NCBI GenBank assembly: GCA_044227705.1
Contig: JBGAWE010000036.1
Location: 1 to 26,254, forward strand
Direction: 5' to 3'
Source: JANOQP01 sp044227705
GTDB taxonomy: Bacteria > Bacteroidota > Bacteroidia > Chitinophagales > Saprospiraceae
Length of the DNA stretch: 26,254 bases
Both the position numbers and the translations under genes were made by a program. This document shows positions 7,434 through 16,100 of this stretch, piece after piece (the first letter of the stretch is position 1; the number at the start of each line of letters is the position of its first letter). Under the pieces are notes generated by a model, which was not told where the DNA came from, did not search any database, and saw only the letters and a list, made by a program, of their open reading frames with translations.

Positions 7434-8996
7434 TTACGGTTTGCGCGGCAGCGGCTCGTCCCGCTGCGAGGTCTGCCAGACGAACCACGCGGCCATTGTC
7501 GCGCCCTGTTTCATGTCGGCTGGCCAGAGGTGTTCCCAGGTGTCGAAGTTGGAGTGGTGGGTGCGCGTCGAGTACTCGGTCTCGTCCTGGATGAACTGGA
7601 AGCCGGGGATCCCCGCCGCGTCGAACGAGAGGTGGTCGGTGCCGCCCGTGTTCGAGAGCGAGAGGGTCTGCGCGCCCTGTTTCTTCCACGGCGCGAGCCA
7701 TTGGCGAAAGATGGGGCCGACGGCCTCGTTGCCCTGCTGGTAGACGCCCCGGATTTTCCCCGTCCCGTTGTCGATGTTGAAATAGCCCGCGACGGTCGCG
7801 TTTTCGGGCTTCTTGCCGGTGATGCTACCCGATGAGTCGCGGTCGACGAAGTGCTGCGTGCAATAGGCGCGGCTGCCAAGGAGGCCCTGTTCCTCGCCCG
7901 TCCAGAGGGCGAGGCGGAGGGTGCGGCGCGGTTTCTCGCCCGAGACGCGGATGTATTCCTGCAAAATCCGGGCGGCCTCGACCATCATCGACGAGCCTGC
8001 GCCATTGTCGGTCGCGCCGGTGCCGGTGTGCCACGAATCGAAGTGGGCGCCGAACATGACGACCTCGCCCGACTTGTCCGTGCCGGGGATTTCGGCGATG
8101 ATGTTGCGCTCCATCGGGTCGTTTTCATTGAAGTCGGCCTCCAGCCGGATGCGCAGTTTGACCTTCCCCCCCTTTTTCAACTGGCGGAAAATGCGGCTGT
8201 ACTGCTCGTTGGCCACCGTTGCCTGCGGTACGACCCACTCGCCGTTCTTCCGCTGCGAGTCGGTCGACTGGCCGCGCGCGCCGCTGACGAAGACCGTCCC
8301 GTAGTCGCCCTTGAACTGGCGGTCGAGGATGGCGAGCGGCTTTTCCTCATAGAGGAAATTCCAGAGGGCTTTCGAGAAGCCGGTTGTCGTGTTCCCCCAC
8401 CGGCGGCCGGAGCCACTGGGCGAGGGCTTTTGCTCGTTGGCCAAGTCGAGCAGCGTCTCGGGCGTGTGGCGCGCGGACATTGGCTTCGACCATTCCTTCT
8501 CCTCGCGCAGCGTGTCGAGGAGGACGAACTTGCCGGAGAGCTTGCCCCGGTACTTTTCAAGTTCGGCCTCGTTGCCCGCGTCGAGGTAGACGACCTCGGC
8601 GGTTTTCTCTCCTTTAATAGAGGACGACCACGCCTTCGGGTAGGCGATGAGCGCGACGTAGCCCGGCTCGACGACCTCCAGTTGGAAGGATTTCAGCTCC
8701 CAGCCGCGCCCGAACGGGCCCCATTCCTCGGTGTGGACGTTGGAGAGGCCCATGTTTTTCAGCCGGGTGACCATCGCCGTCGTGGCCCGGTCGAGGCCGG
8801 GCGAACCCGTGAGGCGCGGGCCGTTTCCGTCGGTGATGTCCCAGGCGACGTCCATCACCTGCGACTCGGTCATGCCGATTCGGCGGAAGATGCTGTCGGG
8901 CGAGGGGGCCTCCGGCGCGGCCGGTTTGTCCTGCGAAAAGAGGGCGGCCGTGGCGGCAAACGAGGCGAAAAGGAAGGTGAGGACAGTTCTTTTCAT
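7434..8996 (-). CDS. secreted M28-family zinc peptidase (carboxypeptidase Q-like)
   Basis: This is a 520-residue exported metallopeptidase. The start is the ATG at 8996 (complement), which begins the signal peptide MKRTVLTFLFASFAATAALFSQ. An earlier in-frame ATG adds 13 residues that spoil the signal. The M28 fold is shown by AHFDSWH (His318), TDNGAGSS (Asp330, bridging two zincs), WTGEEQGLLGS (Glu368 catalytic, Glu369 ligand), FNIDNG (Asp409) and HHSNFDTWEH (His480/481). The middle part has the PA-like inserted domain typical of plasma glutamate carboxypeptidase relatives. It probably trims amino acids from peptides in the periplasm or outside the cell. All metal and catalytic residues appear intact. 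It is a single-gene unit, convergent with the 6903-7433 gene. Confidence 0.92.
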   Translation of the reverse strand: MKRTVLTFLFASFAATAALFSQDKPAAPEAPSPDSIFRRIGMTESQVMDVAWDITDGNGPRLTGSPGLDRATTAMVTRLKNMGLSNVHTEEWGPFGRGWELKSFQLEVVEPGYVALIAYPKAWSSSIKGEKTAEVVYLDAGNEAELEKYRGKLSGKFVLLDTLREEKEWSKPMSARHTPETLLDLANEQKPSPSGSGRRWGNTTTGFSKALWNFLYEEKPLAILDRQFKGDYGTVFVSGARGQSTDSQRKNGEWVVPQATVANEQYSRIFRQLKKGGKVKLRIRLEADFNENDPMERNIIAEIPGTDKSGEVVMFGAHFDSWHTGTGATDNGAGSSMMVEAARILQEYIRVSGEKPRRTLRLALWTGEEQGLLGSRAYCTQHFVDRDSSGSITGKKPENATVAGYFNIDNGTGKIRGVYQQGNEAVGPIFRQWLAPWKKQGAQTLSLSNTGGTDHLSFDAAGIPGFQFIQDETEYSTRTHHSNFDTWEHLWPADMKQGATMAAWFVWQTSQRDEPLPRKP

Positions 8997-9085
8997 TGTC
9001 AAAATTGAAAGTTGGTGTGGCGGCGAAGGTGGCAAACCGCCGGTCGGTCACGCCCGATTTTTGACAAAAAACCGACGTGCGAGCC

Positions 9086-9547
9086 TCAACGCCCTGCCCC
9101 GAACCGCTCCTCGACCTTCCGGGTGCGGTACTCGAAGATTTCCCGGAGCTGCCTTTTGATGAATACCCAATCGGCCAGCCGACCCAAAAAGCCGAGCGGC
9201 GCGAGGTAGCTCACCCGGTCGCGCATTAAGACGCCGCCAGCGACCTCCTCGAAATGATGCTCGTGGTGCCAAATCCTGTACGGGCCGACGCGCTGCTCGT
9301 CGACGAAATAGCGGCCCTCGCTGACATGGGTTATCTCCGTCACCCACCGCAGCGGGATGCCGAGCACCGGGTGGACGCGGTAGGCTATCATCATGCCGGG
9401 GTACATCTTCTCGGGCAGGCCGGGCGTGAGGATGTCGAAGCCCATCTCGGGCGGGGTGATGTGCTTGAGGTTGGCGGGCGACGACATGAAGGCCCAGACC
9501 TCGGCCATCGAGGCGGGGATTTTCTGTGTGGTTTCGAGGACGTGCAT
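9086..9547 (-). CDS. SRPBCC-fold ligand-binding protein
   Basis: This is a 153-residue protein of the START/SRPBCC superfamily. The ATG at 9547 gives MHVLETTQKIPASMAEVWAF, the usual opening strand and helix of the fold. The longer reading frame to 9673 runs over the divergent SDR start and looks non-coding. Other family features are SSPANLKHITPP, the central PGMMIAYRVHPVLGIPLRW and the C-terminal helix WVFIKRQLREIFEYRTRKVEERF. Members bind small hydrophobic ligands or act on them, but I cannot name the ligand. It is divergently transcribed from the SDR gene with about 100 nt between them, and similar SRPBCC/SDR pairs occur in other bacteria. That supports a shared role without defining it. 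Confidence 0.82.
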   Translation of the reverse strand: MHVLETTQKIPASMAEVWAFMSSPANLKHITPPEMGFDILTPGLPEKMYPGMMIAYRVHPVLGIPLRWVTEITHVSEGRYFVDEQRVGPYRIWHHEHHFEEVAGGVLMRDRVSYLAPLGFLGRLADWVFIKRQLREIFEYRTRKVEERFGAGR

Positions 9548-9650
9548 GGTTGAAAAATTCGAGCCACCAAACCGGGGCGGCGGCTCAACAAAACGCCCCT
9601 TCGAAAGTTCTTCGCCCGGCGGCGGGCCAAAACCGCAGCCGATTCCGACC

Positions 9651-10352
9651 ATGCAAAAGAGCTTCCTCATCATAGGCGCGAGCCACGGAATCGGGCTTGC
9701 GCTCGCTCAAAAACAGGCTGGCGAGGGCCATCGCGTCATCGCCTTGAGCCGCACGGCGGGGGCCTTGGCGGGGCTGGCCGGGGTCGAGCACCGGGTTTTC
9801 GACGTGCTTTCCGACCCTTTTCCGACCGATTCACTGCCCGAAGAGCTGCACGGCATGGCCTATTGCCCGGGCAGCATCAACCTGCGCGGCCTCGGCTCCA
9901 TCAAGCCCGAGCAGCTTCGCGAGGACTTTGAAATCAACTGCGTCGGCGCCTTCAATTGCGTGCAGGGCGCGGTGAAGGCACTCAAATCGGTGCCCGGCAG
10001 CGGCATCGTCCTGTTCAGCACGGTCGCCGTCGGGACGGGGATGCCCTTCCACGCGAGCATCGCGGCGGCGAAGGGCGCGGTCGAGGGCCTGACGCGCTCG
10101 CTTGCCGCCGAGCTGGCACCGGCTGTCCGCGTCAACTGCATCGCCCCCTCGCTGACCGACACGCCGCTCGCCTCGAAGCTGCTCAACACCGACGAAAAAC
10201 GCGAGGCCGCCGCCGCCCGTCACCCACTCAAAAGAGTCGGCGAGGCGAGCGAACTGGCCGCCCTCGCCGCCTTCCTGCTCTCGCCCGAGGCGGGCTGGAT
10301 GACGGGTCAAATCATCCACGCCGACGGCGGCATGGGCGCGATAAAGGCTTGA
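9651..10352 (+). CDS. SDR-family protein lacking the catalytic Tyr
   Basis: This is a 233-residue short-chain dehydrogenase/reductase fold protein. The nucleotide-binding motif GASHGIG is at residues 9-15. The rest matches classical SDRs (FEINCVGAFN, IVLFSTVAVGTG with Ser123, VNCIAPSLTDTPLA). The active-site motif YxxxK reads IAAAK at residues 137-141, so Lys is present but Tyr is replaced by Ile. The codon is ATC and the frame is undisturbed. The protein may therefore use a different mechanism or bind a nucleotide without classical turnover. The ATG at 9651 is chosen because the Rossmann strand starts at once (MQKSFLIIGA). A DUF2256 gene follows after 6 nt and is probably translated from the same message. 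Confidence 0.88.
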   Translation: MQKSFLIIGASHGIGLALAQKQAGEGHRVIALSRTAGALAGLAGVEHRVFDVLSDPFPTDSLPEELHGMAYCPGSINLRGLGSIKPEQLREDFEINCVGAFNCVQGAVKALKSVPGSGIVLFSTVAVGTGMPFHASIAAAKGAVEGLTRSLAAELAPAVRVNCIAPSLTDTPLASKLLNTDEKREAAAARHPLKRVGEASELAALAAFLLSPEAGWMTGQIIHADGGMGAIKA

Positions 10353-10358
10353 TCGTCA

Positions 10359-10529
10359 ATGAAAAACGTGAAAAAAAAGCACCTTCCCGAGAAGATTTGC
10401 ACAACCTGCAACCGCCCTTTTTCATGGCGGAAGAAATGGGAGCGCGATTGGGAGGCGGTCAGGTTTTGCAGCGACCGCTGTCGGAAAGGGAAGGCTCCAA
10501 AACAAAAGGTCGAAGGCAAAGCCGCTTAA
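10359..10529 (+). CDS. DUF2256 zinc-finger mini-protein, 56 aa
   Basis: This 56-residue gene encodes a protein with CTTC (residues 14-17), a WRKKWERDW helix and CSDRC (37-41). This spacing of four Cys is a small zinc ribbon, and together with the basic ends it matches the DUF2256 family. It begins 6 nt after the SDR stop. As far as I recall, DUF2256 genes commonly sit beside SDR and cryptochrome/photolyase genes. No photolyase is present in this window. Its molecular role is not established. It may bind nucleic acid or a partner protein. Confidence 0.88.
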   Translation: MKNVKKKHLPEKICTTCNRPFSWRKKWERDWEAVRFCSDRCRKGKAPKQKVEGKAA

Positions 10530-10573
10530 AACGCAAGGCGCACTGCACTCGAAACTCGGCGCTCCTTTTTGTC

Positions 10574-10581
10574 TATGTTTG
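10574..10581 (+). promoter_or_regulatory. possible -7 box overlapping an annotated start
   Basis: TATGTTTG at 10574-10581 is a full match to the Bacteroidota -7 consensus TAnnTTTG. It contains the ATG (10575) otherwise used for the ribonuclease D gene. No well-spaced -33 TTG is evident, so the match may be chance. Confidence 0.3.
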
Positions 10582-11798
10582 CCCCAAAATCAGCTTTTCC
10601 CGTGCCCGCGACCCAACAGCAGCGTTTCCCCGAATACAAGATTGTCCATCTCGACCGCCAGCCTGATTTCGACCGGGCGATGGGTGAGATTTCCGGCATC
10701 GACGTCCTCGGCTTCGACACGGAGTTCGTGGGCGAGAAGACCTACGTCCCCGTCCTCTGCCTGCTGCAAATCGTGGCCGCCGAGCGGATTTTCCTCGTAG
10801 ACACGCTGCGCGTAACCGACCTGTCCTCCTTTTTGAAAATACTCGAGGACCCGGCGACGCTCAAGCTCTCGCACGCTGGCGACAACGACTACAAGCTGCT
10901 CAACCAGCTTTTCGGGACAGTGCCGAAGAACACTTTTGATGCGCAAATCGCGGCCGGTTTCGTCGGCCACAACTACCCGGCGGGCTTTGCCAAGCTCTGC
11001 GAAAAGGAGCTCCATGTCTCGCTCTCAAAATCACACACGGTCACCGACTGGGCGGCGCGGCCCCTCCCGGCGAAGGCCATCGACTATGCCGTCGAGGACG
11101 TGAAATACCTCCCCGGCCTCCACCGGAAACTGATGGGAAAGCTCGAACGGCGCGGCCGGATCGCATGGGCGAGGGAGGAGAACGCGAAATGGGAGGTGCC
11201 CGAATTCTATCGGGTCGACCCGAACAAGGAGGCTTTGAGCGGCGAGTTCGTCTACCAGTTGAGCCTCGCCGAGCAGGTCTTTTTGATGCGGCTGCACCGC
11301 TGGCGGAGGAACCGGGCGGAGGAGCTCAACCAGCCGAAGGAGTCGATTCTCCAGTCGAAGTACGTCGGCGGCATCGTGAAAGCCGTCAAAAACGGCCGCG
11401 AGGGCTTCGTCAACAACCGGACGCTGCACGACGGCGTCTGGCGCAAGCACCTCGAAGATTGGCTCGCCCTCTACCGCCAGCCGCCGACCGACGAGGAGCG
11501 GGCCGCCCTCGCCGCGCTGCCCGGCTCCGTCGCCGACGACCCCGAGGGGGAATGGACCATGGACTTGCTCTATCTCCTCGTCCGCCGCCGCTGCCTCGAC
11601 CAGTCGCTCTCGCCCGCTCTCGTCATGCCGAGGGGCGACTTCAACCGGCTTCGGCACGAGGCGGCACAACTTGATGAATCGTATCGAAGCGGCTGGCGGG
11701 CCGATTTGCTCGGGCCTGAAATCATCGACTGGTTCGAGCGGCGCGGACGGATGCGGCTGGATTTTGCCGATGGGAAAGGGATGCTTTCGATGGACTGA
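10575..11798 (+). CDS. rnd: ribonuclease D-type 3'-5' exonuclease with HRDC-like C-terminus
   Basis: This is a 407-residue DEDDy exonuclease that would trim RNA 3' ends such as those of tRNA precursors. Exo motif I is FDTEFV (Asp48, Glu50). Motif II is HAGDNDYKLL (Asp105). Motif III is YAVEDVKYL (Tyr171, Asp175). All four acidic residues and the Tyr are intact. After about residue 220 comes a helical HRDC-like region (LSLAEQVFLMRLHRWRRNRAEEL). This agrees with the usual RNase D layout. The start is uncertain: ATG 10575 lies within a promoter-like TATGTTTG, while an in-frame GTG at 10602 would give MPATQQQRFPEYKIV and still keep the whole domain. The gene follows DUF2256 by 45 nt. Confidence 0.88.
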   Translation: MFAPKSAFPVPATQQQRFPEYKIVHLDRQPDFDRAMGEISGIDVLGFDTEFVGEKTYVPVLCLLQIVAAERIFLVDTLRVTDLSSFLKILEDPATLKLSHAGDNDYKLLNQLFGTVPKNTFDAQIAAGFVGHNYPAGFAKLCEKELHVSLSKSHTVTDWAARPLPAKAIDYAVEDVKYLPGLHRKLMGKLERRGRIAWAREENAKWEVPEFYRVDPNKEALSGEFVYQLSLAEQVFLMRLHRWRRNRAEELNQPKESILQSKYVGGIVKAVKNGREGFVNNRTLHDGVWRKHLEDWLALYRQPPTDEERAALAALPGSVADDPEGEWTMDLLYLLVRRRCLDQSLSPALVMPRGDFNRLRHEAAQLDESYRSGWRADLLGPEIIDWFERRGRMRLDFADGKGMLSMD

Positions 11799-11932
11799 CG
11801 ACATTCTGCCCGCGTCGATTTTTGAACCCAAAACAGAAAAACCAGTTTCCACAGAATTGCCTCCCACTGCCTGCCTGCGACGGGGTTCGCGGGCCGAATC
11901 ACGACCAAATTCTTTCAAAAAAGCTCTGACCA

Positions 11933-13078
11933 ATGACTGTCGAAACCGCGTCCGAGACGCTGCAAATGATTGCCGAGAGCGCAAGGGCGTTCGCCGAAAC
12001 ACATATACGCCCCAACTTGATGGAGTGGGACGAAAGCCAGCACTTCCCCGCCGACCTCTGGCCCATGCTGGGCGAGCACGGCTTCACCGGCGTCCTCGTC
12101 CCGGAGGAGTACGGCGGCGCGGGGCTCGGCTATCAGGAGTATATCACCGTCATCGATGAGATCTCGAAAGTCTGCGGGAGCATCGGGCTGTCGGTGGCGG
12201 CGCACAACTCGCTTTGCACGGGCCATATCCTCGCCTTCGGTAACGAGGAACAAAAGAGGAAGTACCTCCCCAAACTGGCCAGCGGCGAGCACCTCGGCGC
12301 GTGGGGCCTCACCGAACCCGGCACCGGCAGCGACGCGGGCCGCATGATGTGCGTCGCCCGCCGCGACGGCGACCACTGGATAATCAACGGCACGAAAAAC
12401 TGGATCACGCACGGCCGCAGCGGCCACGTCGCCGTCGTGATGACGCGCACGGGCGAGCCGGGCGACAACAACGGCATGACCGCTTTCGTCGTCGAGCGCG
12501 GAACGCCCGGTTTTTCGGGCGGAAAGAAGGAGAACAAGCTCGGGATGCGGGCCAGCGAGACGGCGGAGATGATCTTCGACAACTGCCGTGTCCACGAAAG
12601 CCAGATGCTCGGCAAGGAGGGCGACGGGTTCAAACAGGCGCTCAAAGTGCTGGACGGAGGGCGGATTTCCATCGCCGCCCTGTCGCTCGGGATTGCAAAA
12701 GGGGCCTACGAGGCCTCGGTCAAATACGCCAAGGAACGGCAGCAGTTCGGTCAGCCGATTGCCAATTTTCAGGGCATCGCGTTCAAGTTGGCCGACATGG
12801 CGACGAAGATCCAGGCTGCCGAATTGCTCACCAGACAGGCCGCCGACCTCAAAAACAAGGGTAAGAAAATGACCCGCGAGGCGGCGATGGCCAAATACTA
12901 CGCTTCCGAAATCGCCTGTCAGGTGGCCAACGACGCGGTTCAAATCTTCGGTGGCTACGGATACACGAAGGATTTCCCCGTCGAAAAATTCTACCGCGAC
13001 GCGAAGCTCTGCACGATAGGGGAGGGCACGAGCGAGATCCAGAAGGTGGTCATCTCGCGGGACATTTTGCGAGGTTGA
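11933..13078 (+). CDS. acyl-CoA dehydrogenase
   Basis: This is a 381-residue FAD flavoprotein that oxidises acyl-CoA to trans-2-enoyl-CoA in fatty-acid or branched-chain breakdown. It has the N-terminal helical domain (ETASETLQMIAESARAFAE), the middle-domain signature GAWGLTEPGTGSDAG, and the C-terminal motif QIFGGYGYTKDFPVEKFYRD. The catalytic Glu is in IGEGTSEIQ near the end, the position used by short/medium-chain enzymes. Length and motifs are complete. The 134 nt upstream (11799-11932) hold no other gene that I can see. A strong terminator follows directly. Substrate chain length cannot be read from the sequence. Confidence 0.95.
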   Translation: MTVETASETLQMIAESARAFAETHIRPNLMEWDESQHFPADLWPMLGEHGFTGVLVPEEYGGAGLGYQEYITVIDEISKVCGSIGLSVAAHNSLCTGHILAFGNEEQKRKYLPKLASGEHLGAWGLTEPGTGSDAGRMMCVARRDGDHWIINGTKNWITHGRSGHVAVVMTRTGEPGDNNGMTAFVVERGTPGFSGGKKENKLGMRASETAEMIFDNCRVHESQMLGKEGDGFKQALKVLDGGRISIAALSLGIAKGAYEASVKYAKERQQFGQPIANFQGIAFKLADMATKIQAAELLTRQAADLKNKGKKMTREAAMAKYYASEIACQVANDAVQIFGGYGYTKDFPVEKFYRDAKLCTIGEGTSEIQKVVISRDILRG

Positions 13079-13099
13079 ACCAAGTTGGGACTTGAAATG

Positions 13100-13146
13100 A
13101 AAATCCCCGGCGGTCGTGGTAGGCTGCCGGGGATTTTTTCTTTTTT
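13100..13146 (+). terminator. strong rho-independent terminator
   Basis: AAAATCCCCGGC (13100-13111) pairs perfectly with GCCGGGGATTTT (13126-13137), a 12-bp stem with a 14-nt loop. A T-run, broken only by one C, extends to 13146. It ends the acyl-CoA dehydrogenase transcript, whose stop is 21 nt upstream. Confidence 0.9.
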
Positions 13147-13150
13147 GAGC

Positions 13151-13158
13151 AACCTTTG
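13151..13158 (+). promoter_or_regulatory. possible -7 promoter box
   Basis: AACCTTTG differs from the Bacteroidota TAnnTTTG consensus at one position. It lies 31 nt before the ATG of the FG-GAP lipoprotein gene and just after the terminator of the previous gene, where a promoter is required. No clear -33 element is visible. Confidence 0.35.
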
Positions 13159-13189
13159 CTCCCCGAATCTTTCACTCAACCCGGTCAAA

Positions 13190-16100
13190 ATGCGCCCAGT
13201 CGCCCTCGCCGTCCTCGCCGCGCTCTTCCTTTTTTCCTGCAAAAACGAACCGAAAACCGGCCATACGGCAGCTGTCGCCCCGGCCGATGCGGTCTTCAAG
13301 CTCGTCCCGTCGGCCAAGTCGGGCGTCAAGTTCTCGAACAACATCACGGAGGATTTCAAGAACAACATCATTTCCAACCCCTACCTCTACAACGGCGGCG
13401 GCGTGGCCGTCATCGATGTGAACCACGACGGACGGCCCGACCTTTATTTCACCTCCACGCAGGAGAAGTGCAGGCTTTATTTGAACAAGGGAAACTTCCA
13501 GTTCGAGGACATCACCGAGGCTTCCGGCACCGCCCTGCCCGTCGGCATCAAGACCGGCGCGACAGTCGTCGACATCAACAACGACGGGTGGCAGGACCTC
13601 TACGTCTGCCGAACCGGCCTCGCGCCCGCCGACGAGCGGCGCAACTGCTTCTTCATCAACCAGAAGAACAACACCTTTAAGGACATGGCCGGCGACTGGT
13701 ACTGCAACGACCCCTCCGCCTCCAACCACGCCAACTTCTTCGACTACGACGGCGACGGCGACCTCGATTTGTACATATTGAACCACCCGGTCGACTTTCA
13801 GAACGTCAACTCGGCCGACATCAAAGAAATCAACGGCCAGATTGTCCGCAACCTCGCGCCCGTCACCCCCTACGACTCCGACCGGCTGCTGCGCAACGAC
13901 GGCGAGCGCTTTACGGACGTGACCCAGCAGGCCGGGATTCTTAACTACGGCTGGGGCCTTTCCGTCTCCGTCAGCGACCTCAACAGCGACGGGAGGCCCG
14001 ACGTCTACGTGGCCAACGACTACATCGTGCCCGATTTTGTCTACATCAACAACGGCAACGGCACGTTCACCGACCGCGACTTCTCGATGTTCCGCCACAA
14101 CTCGCAGCACACGATGGGCACCGACATCGCAGACATGAACAACGACGGCCTCGTCGACCTCGCCGCGCTCGACATGCTCGCACCCGACAACGAGCGGCAG
14201 AAATCACTGATGACCACAATGCAAATCGAGCGCTACAACTCGCTGGTGAAAGACCACTACGGCCATCAAAACATGAGGAACGTGCTGCAACTCAACAACG
14301 GAAACGGAACTTTCAGCGAGATCGGCAACATGGCGGGCATGGCCGAGACCGACTGGAGCTGGTCGTGCCTCTTCTCCGATTTCGACAACGACGGCTGGCG
14401 CGACCTCTCCATCACCAACGGCTACCGCCGCGACGTCTCGAACCTCGACTACCTGACTTTCACAGTCGACTCGATGAACCGGTTCAAGCTCCTCACGCCG
14501 AAGCGAATCCCCGACATCAACGATTTTCTGAAGACCATCCCGGCCACTAAACTACAGAACTACCTGTTCCGAAACACCGGCGGCTCGGGTCGGCTCGGGT
14601 TTGAAAACGCCTCGACGGCATGGGGCCTCGTTGAAAACGGCTTCTCGAACGGTTCCGCGACCGCCGACCTCGACGGCGACGGCGACCTCGACCTCATCGT
14701 CAACAACATCGACGACGAGGCCTTCATCTACCAAAACTTTTCGGCCGACCGGAAGGCGAACAACTGGCTGCAAATCAAGCTCGAAGGCTCGCCGAAGAAC
14801 ACGCAGGCCATCGGCGCCGTCGCCCGCGTCCATGTCGGCGGGCAGGTGCTTTACGAGGAGCTGAACCCGGTTCGCGGCTTCTTTTCGTCGTCGGAAATCC
14901 TGCTCCATTTCGGTCTCGGGAAAAACCAGACGGCCGACCTCGTTGAGGTGAAATTCCCGGACGGGCGGATAATTTCTCAAACGCAAGTCGCTGCAAACCA
15001 GCGACTTAACTGGAAATGGAGCGACGCCAAGTCCGGCAAGTGGTCGCCCATCGCCGTCGCTGGCCAACAGTTTTTCAAAGAGAAAACCGGCACCGGCCTC
15101 GCCTTTCAGCACATCGAGGACGACTTCCTCGACTTCAACCGCGAGCGGCTGATTCCGCACAAAATGTCGACGCCCGGCCCGTCGATCGCCGTCGGCGACG
15201 CGAACGGCGACGGGTTGCAGGACGTGTTCATCGGCGGCGCGGCCGGGCAGAGCGGGGCCATGTTTTTGCAGAGCAAGTCTGGCGGTTTTTCGAGGATGGC
15301 CGCGCCCTTTTTGGAGGCGGACAAAGCCAGCGAGGACACCGGCGCGACCTTCTTTGACGCGGACGGCGACGGCGACCAAGACCTCCTCGTGGCCAGCGGC
15401 GGCAGCACAACCGCCGCAGGTTCAGCGGATTACGAAGCGCGGCTTTATGTCAATGACGGGCGCGGCGGCTTCTCGCGCAGCCCCGGTTTCCCGAAAATCG
15501 CGGAAAGCTGCACGGCCGTCTCCGTCCACGATGTCGACGGCGACGGCGACCTTGACGTGTTCCTCGCGGGCGGTGTGGTGCCGGGGGCTTGGCCGATGTC
15601 GCCGAAGTCCTATTTTTTGAAAAACGAGAAGGGCGTTTTCACCGACGCGACAGCCGCGTTCAGCCCTGATTTTTCCAAAATCGGGATGATAAAAGCCCTC
15701 GCCTGGGCCGACCTCGACGGCGACAAAACAGAAGAGCTCGTGGCCCTTGGCGACGCGACGCCCGTCCAGATTTTCAAAATCGAGGGCGGGAAAATGGCCA
15801 ATGCGACTGCCCGCTTCGGCCTCGAAAAATCGGGTGGTTTTTGGCGCTCGGTCGCCGCTGGAGACTTCGACGGCGACGGCGACATCGACCTCGTCTGCGG
15901 CAACTACGGGCTGAACTCGCGCTACAAAGTCCCTGACAATCAACCGATAGAGGTTTGGGCGAAGGACTTCGACGGCAACGGCAGCATCGATCCGCTCATG
16001 TCGTGCTACTCGGGCGGCGCGCAATGCCCGGTGCCGCTGCGCGACGTTTTGATAAAGCAGATTCCGGGCCTGAAGAAGAAGTTCGTTCGCTACGCACCGT

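Noticed and set aside
7851..9008. 385-codon open frame on the + strand opposite the M28 peptidase
   Set aside because: The - strand M28 frame has all catalytic motifs. The + frame has none.
13085..13189. Upstream in-frame start for the FG-GAP protein
   Set aside because: It would run through the strong terminator hairpin and bury the lipoprotein signal peptide that begins at 13190.
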